Origin: Hemileia vastatrix | Taxonomy: Eukaryota; Basidiomycota; Pucciniomycetes; Pucciniales; Zaghouaniaceae | Length of the DNA: 64,000 nucleotides | Direction: 5' to 3' | Assembly: GCA_030280995.1 (NCBI GenBank) | Contig: JASXTE010000017.1 | Location: 26,375,998 to 26,439,997 of the forward strand | Part shown: positions 10,705 to 21,008 of the stretch, piece after piece | Layout of the letters: every line of letters starts with the position of its first letter | Numbering within the stretch: the stretch's first letter is position 1 | Translations under genes and position numbers: made by a program | The notes under the pieces: generated by a model | Databases searched by the model: none | Seen by the model: the letters and a program-made list of their open reading frames with translations, nothing else | Told to the model about the DNA's origin: nothing

Positions 10705-12016
10705 TTTTGTACTCTCCAAATGTCCTCTTTGTGTACTTCATTCACTTGGGTTGGTATTTTGGTTTGTTGCATATTCATTTTTTTTTGGAATTTACGGTGA
10801 AATTTTTTTTTTGGATGGCTCATTGGTTTTCTTTCACCAGCTCAACATGAAATTGCATATTTTCTGAAATCACATATTTTGTCAGTGATTTTTTTTCATT
10901 CATCCCTCATATCCTTTTCCTATTCTCCTCCAACATCCCTCAAACAATTTGGTTTCATTCATTTTGTCATCTCATCTCTCCAGGTAAGTCATTTTATTCT
11001 TTTTTTGATTTTTTGATTACTAATTATATTTTTTTTTGTTTTTCCTTCTGTTTTTTTTTTTGTTTTTTTCATCTAAATTTTTTTTGTAAGTGGTTATTTT
11101 TGATTTCAATGCTAAAATTAATATTTTTTTCTCTCCCTCTTTGCTTTCTTTTTTAGCTCCATAACCCTACTCTTCATCCCTCCTTTGCATGCTCATTATC
11201 CCCCCTTTCCCCCGTTTCACTTTTTTTTGGCACCATGTCATTAAAACACATACATTGCACATTATTTATGCATTTCACTTACTCCATATTCAATTTCCCC
11301 ACAATTCCAACATCAATCTTTCTCACTCTATTTTTCCTACTTTTCAGTCAAGGTAAGTTTCATCTCCTTTTTTTTATGCATATATGATATCTCATTCCTT
11401 TTATGAAAACTTCATACTTAAATATATGTATGACTCTTATCTGGATAACAGTGAACTTATAAAACTCCTTTTGATCTCATCTTCATTACCACTTTTCAAG
11501 TTTTTTTTAAAAGTTTGGAAATCGGACTCAGAATTAGGTTTAAGTTTATTTAAATCTAATATTCTGTTTACTGAAGATTCTCTTGAAGTCTATCTTTCAC
11601 TTCCCACAAACAGATCTGAATTTGGCTCAGTTGTTGCTGAGATATTGACCATTAAAGTTGAGCCTTTTTTTCTTAATGTAAATTTTTATTTCGTTTTTTT
11701 ATGTATCAAATTAGGGTTAGGTTTATTTAAATCACATGTACTTTAAATGAAGATTCTACTAAAGCATATATCTTATTTTCCACAAACAGGTTTGAATTAG
11801 GTTCACTGGTTGCTGAGATTTTGACCTTTGAAGTTGAGCCTTTTTTTCCAAATTTCACTTATCATATTTCACATTTTTTATATTGCATAATTAGAGAATA
11901 AAGATTCTGAAACTCTTATCTGATTATTATATAGGCTTTTATCTCCCTCTTTTTGAGATTTTCATCATCACTGTTTATGTTTTTGCGCAATTATGAAATT
12001 TTTTTTCTAATGTCAG

Positions 12017-12350
12017 GGTAACCTTTGGTGGTTTTTATAACAAAATTTGCATGGATAAAAACAATCTCAACTCACTCACATTTGGAATATTCCAATACAT
12101 TAATCAAAAAACTGGTCTTCCTATCCCCTCACCCTCCGCATCTACAAAAGGCCATGGTCTATACTTTTAAGACCATCAATTCATTATTGACTTTGGAACT
12201 GAAAATGGAATTATTGCAAGAAATTGGTATTCAAATCTTCACAATCACCAGATGGATATAGCACCACCTGGCTTAGAATCCTGTGAAGAATTCACACATT
12301 TTGGATGTTCATCTCAAATCAATAGGGAGCTGGTCAATAGTATTGATAAG
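12017..12350 (+). pseudogene. Exon-like segment of unknown protein, copy 2
   Basis: This is the second copy of 6422-6755, with the same splice-like borders and the same internal TAA, so the stop predates the duplication. I see no further coding signal next to it. Confidence 0.35.
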
Positions 12351-12523
12351 GTAAGAGAAAAAGGTGAGGTAAAACAAAAAAAACATTAGGTAGAAAGAAA
12401 AAGTATGGGGTGTAACATAGGTTGTCAACTTTTATTTTTATTTCACAAATTAAAATTTTACAAGTCATATATGATAATCTACTTACCTAAATTAATGAGC
12501 CATTGGCCATGTGTTGTATAATG

Positions 12524-13610
12524 TGGTAGACAATCCTATAGTACTAGCTATAGGCCTTGACCAAGGGAGTTGGAGTAAAACTGGAGAGAAAAACCCCTGT
12601 CCCTTTGAGAAAATACCAGGTGAGATTTATTTGCTACAGAAAATTAGAGACTGTTACTATACCCCTTCCAACACACTTCTTGACTGCTTTACAATTCAAG
12701 TCAGTATCCAATAGCAGATCACTTAGAACCAAAGAACCAGAAACCAGAAATGTAGAAAGATCCACACCAGAAAAAACAAAACACTCTGCACTTGTTGCAC
12801 AGAAAACAGCAATAATACTTGATGCAGGTTGCAAAGCTAAAACAGAGAAACCAGTTGTCAAAGTTGAGTTGAATGAAGAACTAAATTTGCAACAAACACA
12901 GCCAATTGTGGCCAAAAAACAGTGAAAACGGAGTGAGAAACAATGATATCACCTCTGGATGGATGTATGATAATTAAAGTTTCCCCAAACTGTCTTATTC
13001 AGTATGTACACACAAACCACCACCTAAAAAAATCCATGCACAGCAATGAATTGGGCGCTTTTGGCAGACAAATTGAATAAAAACCCTCTAGAAGCGCTCC
13101 CCAGCCTCCTATAACAAAGGCAGATGGCCCGCCTAGAAGCGGCCAGACCTCCCTGAAGCCAGAAAACCACCAAAAACCACAAATAAAGCCCAACATACTT
13201 TGAAAAATCCACCATGACTACTAAAACCCTTAAAACACAAAATTAAGCTATGAAAACATTGTGACATGAAATATATAGCCAAATTAGCTCTACTTAATGG
13301 TACTAAGCACTTAAACCTAATACTTAAGGTTAGTCCGTAAAACACAAAAAAAAAAATTAATCAGCTATCTTTTAGAAATTAAAAATGAGAAAATGACCCC
13401 TTAAAACTTAGAATATGAAAAATGTCATCAATACATGAAATATAGAGATAAACCGGGCCTATCCAATGTTATTTCTCACATACCCATAGTACCAATATTC
13501 ACTGAATATAACCAGAAAAACACCCATTTATTTGACCAATGTCAATTAAGACATACCAAAACAGCACCAAACAGCCCAACAAAGGCCTCTGCCAAAGTTG
13601 GAAGAACACA
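12524..13610 (-). repeat. Solo family-A LTR in repeat copy 2
   Basis: Second copy of 6929-8015, offset 5595 bases, with scattered substitutions only. It shares the same flanks, so it was carried along by the block duplication and did not insert independently. Confidence 0.85.
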
Positions 13611-13791
13611 ACGGTAATCATGAAGAAATATGTTTTTCTCATTGGGTTCATGTATACATTTGTGTTTAAATTCATTAAATATGGTCAAAGACAATTTCCA
13701 CTCACATTTTTACTTGAATTGTCATTAATTAAGGTTTGTTAATTATCTTATAAGACTTATTTTCATTTTAATTTATGCAATGAACATAAAT

Positions 13792-14076
13792 TTTGGCAAT
13801 CTATGCCCCTACTTCAATAAAACACAGGGGAGGGTATTGCCATTTTTTTTTGTGATAATTTTTTTTTCTGACTTAGAAAAAAAATGGTGATCCCCACCCC
13901 CTGTAATGGTAAAACACAGGGGAGATTATTGCCATTTTTTTTGTCATAAATTTTTTTCAGACTTAGAAAAAAAATGGTGATCCCTACCCCCAGTTATGGT
14001 AAATAGCAGGGGAGGGTATTGTCAAAAAAATTAGGGACACTCTAAAGTTCAGGAGAGGGGATTGCCAGCAGTTCAC
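13792..14076. repeat. Fold-back array, copy 2
   Basis: Same alternating GGGGAGGGTATTGCC/T-run and A-run/TGGTGATCCC arms as at 8197-8482, with small differences in homopolymer length. Confidence 0.65.
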
Positions 14077-14238
14077 CCCTAGATTTCCTGTAGTGAATTT
14101 TTCAAATATCAGTGAGGAGTGTGTGCCACGGATTGATTATTAGCTTTAATGCATTCTATTAAGAAAACTTTGTAAACAAAATAAAAAAACTAGTTATCAA
14201 ACATTTTCATTAAGTGTTCAATTTCCTCAATAGTTTTA

Positions 14239-15052
14239 TTAGCTTTAACGCAATCTCTCAAGAAATCTTTCTTTTTTGAACCTTCATCAAGTTGATACTT
14301 GAGTTTCATTTGATCCAATAGGAAATTATACTCAAGAGCCATCTCCTCTTTATTTATCTTGATTTTCTTCTCCTCCAAGTCATGTGCCCTCTCATCCCTC
14401 TTTAAAGAAAGCTCAAATTTCTTCTCCTCTAAGTCTTGTATCCTCACATCCCTCTGTAAAAAAAGCTCAAATTTCTTCTCCTCCAAGTCTTGTTCCTTAT
14501 CATCCCTTTGTAAAGAGAGCTCATATTGTTTCTTTTAAAGGTTGAGAGTTTCTCTTGCAACTTCAACTTTACCTAGAGTGAAAAGGAATATTAACAAAAG
14601 AAAAGAAAGGCTCACTTAATTATTAAGAGGTATGCTATCACTTAATTAGCTTTAACGCAATCTCTCAAAAAAATTTTCTTTTTTGAACCTTCTTCAAGTT
14701 GATACTTGAGTTTCATTTGATCCAATAGGAAATTATACTCAAGAGCCTTCTCCTCTTTATTTATCTTGATTTTCTTCTCCTCCAAGTCATGTGCCCTCTC
14801 ATCCCTCTTTAAAGAAAGCTCAAATTTCTTCTCCTCCAAATCTTGTATCCTCACATCCCTCTGTAAAAAAAGCTCAAATTTCTTCTCCTCCAAGTCTTGT
14901 TCCTTATCATCCCTTTGTAAAAAGAGCTCATATTGTTTCTTTTAAAGGTTGAGGGTTTCTCTTGCAACTTCAACTTTACCTAGAGTGAAAAGGAATATTA
15001 ACAAAAGAAAAGAAAGGCTCACTTAATTATTAAGAGGTATGCTATCACTTAC
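14239..15052 (-). repeat. 407-base tandem duplication of the coiled-coil exon
   Basis: TTAGCTTTAACGCAATCTCT occurs at 14239 and again at 14646, and the following 400 bases match. Each unit holds the whole DLEEKKFEL repeat region plus the next splice-like region, so the event duplicated an exon. Confidence 0.85.
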
Positions 15053-15283
15053 CAGATTCACATTTCTCCAGAAAATCATCAATGAAAGTAAAAGGGGTTT
15101 GGGAAAAACTATCTCTGTTTTGCTTTCTATGACTGTTGAAATTTAATGTAGTTGATTGTCTTTGCTTTTTTTTGGAGGTAACATTTTCCTCTTCATTATT
15201 GATTCTAGCTTCAGACTCACTTTCTTGAGGACCCTGGGTTTGTTTGTTACGGTTTTTAGAAATAAAAAAAATAAAACAACTAG

Positions 15284-15544
15284 CACCACACAATATGGGG
15301 GGCGGACTTGCTAGCAAGTCCGTAACCTTGGACCCAAACTCACCATAGATTGAACACACATTGAGCTATTGATAAAGGAACCATACAATCAGGGATGAAC
15401 ACCACTCAGCAGAACAGTTTTAGGTGGGTGTTCAAGTAGAGTTCAGTATGGGTTCAGTCTGAGTTCAGTCTGAGTTCCATCTGAGTTCCATCTGAGTTCA
15501 GGTTGAGGACTTGCTAGCAAGTCCACCCCCTATATTGCGTAGTG
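15284..15544. mobile_element. 261-base MITE with 38-base terminal inverted repeats and TAG target duplication
   Basis: The left end CACCACACAATATGGGG and right end (inverted) CACTACGCAATATAGGGGG continue into a shared GGACTTGCTAGCAAGTCC, giving arms of about 38 bases. TAG flanks it on both sides (15281-15283 and 15545-15547). Repeat copy 1 preserves the empty site with one TAG at 9279-9281. The interior has short direct repeats of CTGAGTTCCAT and GTTCAGTCTGA. Related fragments lie near 52273 and 55481. It has no coding capacity. Confidence 0.9.
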
Positions 15545-16527
15545 TAGAGAAGAAATAAAAACTTTCTGGAGTGGGATCACGTTGGTTAATATCACCATAA
15601 GGATCTATTGGAAAGCTATCTAGATTTGTTGAATTTAGAACAGGGGAGGCTTGAGTGGAGGAAGGGGATGGGAAAAGATTTCTTTTGACTTCATGTTCAG
15701 AGATAGCATCTTCACCATCCAACATGTTGGAAGGATTAACATAAGCTCGCTCTCCAAAAATAGCATCCATCTCTTTAAAGTATGGACATAGAGAATCAAG
15801 TTTATCATAGATGGATTTTATGCCCTTACTGATATTGATGTTGGTAATACTAATACCAGTAAAAAATGAAAGAGTCCTTGCCTTCTTGTATTTGGCTTGG
15901 TAATGCTTGAAATGTTCAGACATCTGTTTAGGCAAAAGATCAATCCTTCCCTGTGTCTTATTTCATAATTCACTGGCCATTAGAAGATAGCCATTGAATT
16001 TTGATGCAGGGGCCATCCTACTTTTATTAAACTCTCAGTACCAAAACAAGAATCATAATTAGCTTCAGTTTCTAGCCAGTTGATAAGTATGAGATGAACA
16101 TCTTTTTTTAGTTGAACAGTCTTTGATTTCTCAGCTGAGCAGGGGAAAGAGGGAGTAATGGGATTTGAAGAAAAACTGGGTGAAGGCTGCCTTTGAGAAG
16201 ATCTATGATGATGGGGCATGTTGAGATATTTGAAGATGAAAAGGAGAGGAAAAAAACAGATGAGATGGGGAGGAGCTTTGAATGGAAATGATTAGCCAGG
16301 ACAGGAGTGTGCAGCAAGGTAGGGAGGCTGGCACTTCTAGAAAGTTGTCCAAGATGTGGTTATCAAATATTGAGGATAAAAATGTCAGATAGAGGTGAAC
16401 ATTGACATGTAAAAGGTCTAATAACCCAATTATTAGCAAAAATAATTATGGAAGATAATTGGGGTATAATGATTTTTATCTGCAATTAATTTAATTGCGG
16501 ATTGGTCAACATTGATACCCCCTATTA

Positions 16528-16723
16528 GGGGGTATCAAAGTTAGAAATCTTCTATTTTAAAATACATCTTTGTTCCACCAAATCAACCATGATTATTTTT
16601 TAAAATATGCCATATTGTGCCCCAAAAGCACCTTTTTACTAATAATTAATGTCATGTTTGTGGCTTTCTTTTTGTGTTGTGAAATACCTTTTAAATAATT
16701 ACGAATTTCTAACTTTGATACCC
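16528..16723. mobile_element. 196-base MITE with 19-base inverted repeats
   Basis: The ends are exact inverted complements, GGGTATCAAAGTTAGAAAT at 16530-16548 against 16705-16723. A second copy at 54425-54621 is flanked by TATTA on both sides. Here TATTA precedes the element at 16523-16527 but does not follow it. The TATC-rich ends resemble the GATACCCC end of the Harbinger blocks, so it is probably a derivative mobilised by a related transposase. Confidence 0.8.
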
Positions 16724-17081
16724 AGGATTGAAATTGATGTAAAATGAATGTAAAGAAAAAGAAAAGAAAAGAAGATGAAATATTGGGTGCTCCGATTATC
16801 AGGATGTTTGTGACATTTGGTTGGAGAAGGCAATGTTAGAGGTGAGAATCTAAAGAATGGTGGTAAAAAAGCGACATCATATGAGTTAGACTTCCCATCA
16901 AGAGGGTCTAGGAAGAGTGACAAGAATGATTGATGAGGAAGATAAAGAGTGGAATGAAATGGGTGTGATGGTGGCTGTCTGAAGCAAAGATCAGAGAATC
17001 CACGTGAACAGAAAAGATAAGGGCGAATTTTTCGTTTGTCAAGGGCAATCGAAGTGAAAATTGTCTACAAGTCACATTACA
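16724..17081. other. Upstream region of the carrier gene, no gene seen
   Basis: About 360 bases of mixed composition between the MITE and the carrier start codon. No clear TATA box or conserved element was recognised. It should contain the promoter and 5' UTR of the carrier. Confidence 0.5.
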
Positions 17082-18610
17082 ATGGTATTTTCATTTGCCT
17101 TCTTTTTGTATCCATTCTTTTATTTTCTCATTAGATTGATCCTTTCTTTTTTATCCCTTCTCTTCCCTCTCTGCCATCTTCACAGTCTGACAAATCTTCT
17201 CATCTGACTCCTTCTCCTCCAAAACCTGCTTCTCCCTGGAAAAGTTTTGTCTCAGGTCCGTGGTCGAGTTGGCCTTGCCTTTTTCTTTCTTTATATTCTT
17301 TTCTGAATCTCTCTTGCAGGTGGCTTTGGTGGCGTTTGTGCCGTTCTGGTCGGTAAGTTACTACTATCCAGTCCTTTCTTCTTCATATCTTTCTTACCTA
17401 TCACTACTCTCCCTTCTTGCTCAACCCTCCGCAGGACAACCCTTTGATCTCACTAAAACCCGTCTCCAAACCGCACCCCCCGGTCTATATAGTGGTACTT
17501 TGGATGTAGTCCGAAAAACATTTGCAAAAGATGGCTTCTCGGGGTATTTCTTCTTTTTATATTTTAAATTGACCCCCTCTATTATGTTAATATGCATATT
17601 AACCTATTTATCTTGTTTGTCAGATTTTATCGTGGGATGAGCTCTCCCCTATTTGGCGTCACCCCCATGTTTGCTATCTCTTTTTGGGTACATTAAGTCG
17701 TCTTTATCTTGTTCTCAAACTTATCAAACCAGCACTTTTGTTGAAATGGATCTCTCAAAAAGGGTTATGGAGTAGGAAAAAACTTGGTTTATTCTTTCAC
17801 TCCCCAACGCTCCAGTCCAAATCTTACATACTCAGAATTTGCTATGGCTGGAGCCTTTAGTGCACTTCCAACTACCACAGTTGCTGCACCGATTGAAAGG
17901 ATCAAGGTGTTGCTTCAGGTAATGTTGCTTTTTATTTTCATTCTTTCTTTATGACTCATTTTCAATATGTTCGGATTATTTAGGTTGATGGCCAAAGTGC
18001 TGGAGAACGAAAATACAATGGAGCTCTTGATTGTCTTCGTAAAGTGTATCAAGAAGGTGGTTTAAGAAGTGTATTTCGTGGCACATTAGCCACCGTAGCT
18101 AGAGATGCACCTGGTAGTGCTGTGTCAGTTTTTAACTCTCCCGATATGGTTCATACCAGTCTTTTAACACTACTGACGTCCAACTTCTTCATGTTTGTTT
18201 AGATATTTTGTCGCATATGAGGCAGCAAAGAAAACGTTAACTCCTCCAGGTTCAGATTCTTCTAAATTGAACCTCTCCACTATTTGTGCGGCCGGTGGTT
18301 TTGCGGGGATTGCTATGTGGTCGATTGCAATCCCACCAGATGTTTGTCCTCACCTTTTATTCACATGAGATCATCTCTATTCCTGATATAAGATCAAATA
18401 AATTATTAGGTGCTTAAATCTAGACTTCAATCCGCACCTGCTGGTACTTACTCAGGTTTTATAGATTGTGCAAAGAAAACTGTTCATAGTGATGGAGTTT
18501 CCGCACTCTTCAAAGGGTTTGGGCCTGCTATGCTTCGCGCTGTGCCAGCAAATGCTGCCACCTTTTTAGGGGTTGAGTTGGCATTAGTGGGACTAAACAA
18601 GTTGAGTTGA
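17082..18610 (+). CDS. CRC1: Mitochondrial carnitine/acylcarnitine carrier (SLC25 family)
   Basis: It exchanges acylcarnitine for carnitine across the inner mitochondrial membrane, feeding fatty-acid and acetyl units into the matrix. Nine exons join to 304 residues, a normal length: 17082-17084, 17186-17255, 17320-17352, 17435-17543, 17624-17687, 17763-17918, 17984-18123, 18203-18341 and 18410-18610. All introns are GT-AG. The three carrier signatures are visible: PFDLTKTR at residues 38-45, PIERIK from 136, PPDVLKSR from 236. ARDAPGS followed by YFVAYE is the carnitine-carrier type of matrix loop. The start codon is followed at once by an intron (GTATTT to CACAG); no other in-frame ATG exists, and reading straight through gives CTG at that position. 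Gln37 replaces the usual His before the first signature. No disabling change is seen. Confidence 0.9.
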
Positions 18611-19077
18611 AAATAGATTAATACGCTACTATATATATCTTGTGAGTTGTTTTGTTTTCGTTTAAAAATCAGAATAGCCTAATGACTTTGTTAGGAATTC
18701 AGAAAAGAACCTTCTTTAGTCTTAAATGTGAATTTATGAAAAGACTGCAGAAAAAAAAAATAAGATATTTTCTTATCTTTTCCGGTGTACACCCTTAGTG
18801 GCATATCGAAATATTTATTTGTATGTACCTCAGTAGGACTATATATAGACTAAAATATTAAAAAATAAATAAATGAAGTAAAGTTAAGTAAGGTAAATTT
18901 AGGTATATATGTGTGTATCGTGGCTTAATTTAGATAATGTAATGTCAGTCCTTGATTTTAGGATATAGATTATGTAATCAAGCTGAGTTGCTTTTGGAGA
19001 ATGGATTATGTGTGTTAAGATGTGAACTTCTTTTCAATATTATGAGCATTGTGTGAAAGACCTTGCCACACACAGTA
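18611..19077. other. Downstream region of the carrier gene, no gene seen
   Basis: An AT-rich stretch of 467 bases between the carrier stop and the family-B 3' LTR. It should hold the carrier polyadenylation site. The bases just before 19078 give no five-base duplication with the bases after 31888. Confidence 0.5.
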
Positions 19078-20190
19078 TGGTAAGGTAAACTCTTACAGTT
19101 GCCTTGCTGTAAGCAGAATCCAGAGGAGATATGTGGATTTAGCCGAAAACCCCGTCCTTCCAATAAAAATAACAAAATGGGAATTCTAAATCACTAAGCT
19201 AACCAATCTACTTGGATCTGATTGATGAAAATAATGAAACTCTAAAATATTTAACGCTTATTGAGATTAAAAGAAAGTGGCTGTTGAGAAAGAAATACTG
19301 ATAACAACAATTAAGGTGTACCAGTGAAAGATCTGTAAAGATTGACTTTTATGTTTTTATAATAATATGAATTTTTATGAGACAGCAATAATCAAGTCCC
19401 AGTGATGAAGACCTTTCTAAAGATACCCTGTATGAAGTGTGATTTAAATTGTTGAGTAGTATTTCTAAAATGTTATATAAAATATAAAGTTATAAGGGTA
19501 TTACAATTTATTTAATTTGTTGAGTAATAAAAATGAGACCGTGGTGGTTAAAGATTAAGCTGTATGATGTGTCCCCCCCCCCTCAATTTCGAGTTTGAGA
19601 AGCGCTTAAGTATTCCTAGTCACATGCCTAAGTTTTCCCCTCCAGAGCTCTTCCAGAGTCAATCCGGAGCCCGTACGGAGCCGGAACGGAGTCCGTACGG
19701 AGTCGAAACGGAGTCTGTCCAGACTTCCAGACTCAATTAGAACCTTAAAACTATAATAAAAAATCTAGAAAAATTACACATAATAGAGCTACTTCCCCTT
19801 TACATACCAAACTAATTTTCGTAGTCTGCGCAGCTCTAATTACCCCGTGAAAATTCATCAACGTTAAGTAATTTTTGAAAACGTAAATATTTCTATAAAA
19901 CTTTAAAATTCATTTAAAAATATAAGAAAAATAGTAAAAATTCTGGGAAAATTTCCCAAGGTTCTTGAGTGACTTGACTTGATACTTATAAATTTTTCAG
20001 ACCGTAAAAATAAGTTTTCTCCGTAAAATAAATTGTATTTGTGTAGGCATTCGCTCGTGACCAATTTCTTCATATTTTAAACTCCAATAAATTAAATAAA
20101 ACCCTTTTATAAAAAATAATAACGCCAATCTTGCACGCCGTAATAACTCCATTTACATACTTAGGTGCCGTACTAAACTTTAGGCTACCA
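19078..20190 (-). repeat. Family-B 3' LTR
   Basis: On the minus strand it starts TGGTAGCC and ends CTTACCA, so TGGTA/TACCA form five-base inverted ends. It is 1113 bases long. A short CpG-rich area near 19670-19720 repeats GGAGTCCGTACGGAG-like units around the palindrome CCGTACGG; the corresponding part of the 5' LTR has lost several of these CpGs. Confidence 0.9.
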
Positions 20191-20202
20191 TATCCTCCCT
20201 CC
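20191..20202 (-). other. Polypurine tract of family B
   Basis: The minus strand reads GGAGGGAGGATA directly before the LTR start TGGTAGCC, the position expected for the plus-strand DNA primer. Confidence 0.75.
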
Positions 20203-20315
20203 AATCGAGAATGTCCCCATTCTTAAAACTTTGCATAAGTGGTCGAACACAATATTCATCTTTAACCTTCAACCACCATCTTCTTTAATCAACTATAAAA
20301 TTCATCTTCATCAAT

Positions 20316-21008
20316 ATGTCTTCCAAAGAACTTGTCGCTCCATGTGAACTCTGCGCTCGATACCAGGTACCTTGTTTAATGTCCAACCCTAATCTTCCTG
20401 GCAGAACAGCTTGCGACTTATGCCGTGTGAAAAAAGTCAAATGCAACCGGCCAATAGTTCCTTCTAAAACAAACGTATATTTAGGACCAGCAGCTCTCCC
20501 TGATCCCTCAACTTCTAAAAAGCGATCCAAAATTCCTGTCTTCTTAAAACGAATAAGATCAAAAACAGCTTCAAAATTTCAATCTTCATCAACGGATCCT
20601 GGCCTAATTTTGCCTTCTCAAGATCCTAATCCTATAACGCCAGTACCCCCAACTAACTTTGCTGAGACTATGTTTCCTGGCTCTAAATGTAAGACCCTAT
20701 TTATCTTACTAAAAAAAACTTTTAATCAAAATTGACTAAACCTATAACTTAATAACATATTTGAACTTCTAGCTGTCGAAATAACCAACACTGATGATGT
20801 TGGTAGAGTGAAGACGGACTATATCAATCATTACCCAAATTTTCATTGCTATCTTTTTCTTGACTTTACTAATGAGTTGAAACGAAAAATGCTGGCCTAT
20901 TTTCAAGAAACTCCAGCTAATAACCATGAAGACCTCATGAAAAGAAGAATTTTAATGCAAAGCTTTGATAATGATGTTGAACAATTTCAAAGAAATTATC
21001 TTTTCTAA
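20316..21008 (+). CDS. Antisense Zn(II)2Cys6 protein gene inside the family-B retrotransposon
   Basis: Exon 1 is 20316-20688 and exon 2 is 20773-21008, joined by an 84-base intron (GTAAGAC to CTTCTAG, with a GACTAAAC branch-like site) that keeps the frame. The product has 202 residues. Residues 10-43 hold C-x2-C-x6-C-x12-C-x2-C-x6-C with the basic run RVKKVK between the last cysteines, the fungal Zn2Cys6 DNA-binding form. A basic segment (SKKRSKI) and a Ser/Pro-rich stretch follow. The C-terminal part (FTNELKRKML and on) looks helical and I do not recognise it; no full fungal transcription-factor domain is present. It runs opposite to gag-pol and starts 126 bases from the 3' LTR. The reading frame is intact, while pol of the same element has stops. 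It may be a captured regulator or an element gene. Confidence 0.65.

Larger units (their letters stand above)
14190..16219 (-). pseudogene. Harbinger-associated SANT-like/coiled-coil protein, broken, copy 2
   Basis: This is the same gene relic as at 8595-9952, from Met 16219 (MPHHHRSSQ) down to the stop at 14190, and it shares the earlier breaks. Two later changes are specific to it. The coiled-coil exon is present twice, because 14239-14645 was duplicated in tandem. A MITE also sits in the intron between the HFKHYQ block and the basic SKKKQRQSTT segment. The helical block reads FKEMDAIFGERAYVNPSN here, against INAIFGERADVNPSN in copy 1. Confidence 0.6.
10705..16522. repeat. Large direct repeat, copy 2
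   Basis: This matches copy 1 from about 5106 to 10255. It is longer for two reasons visible by alignment: a 407-base duplication of the coiled-coil region (14239-14645 repeated at 14646-15052), and a 261-base MITE at 15284-15544. The transposase fragment that precedes copy 1 is absent here. The right end GATACCCCC is followed by TATTA and then the MITE at 16528. Confidence 0.9.

Noticed and set aside
17171..17173. Loss of the start codon of the carrier (CTG in place of ATG)
   Set aside because: An ATG directly followed by a well-formed intron restores an in-frame start, so the gene need not be dead.
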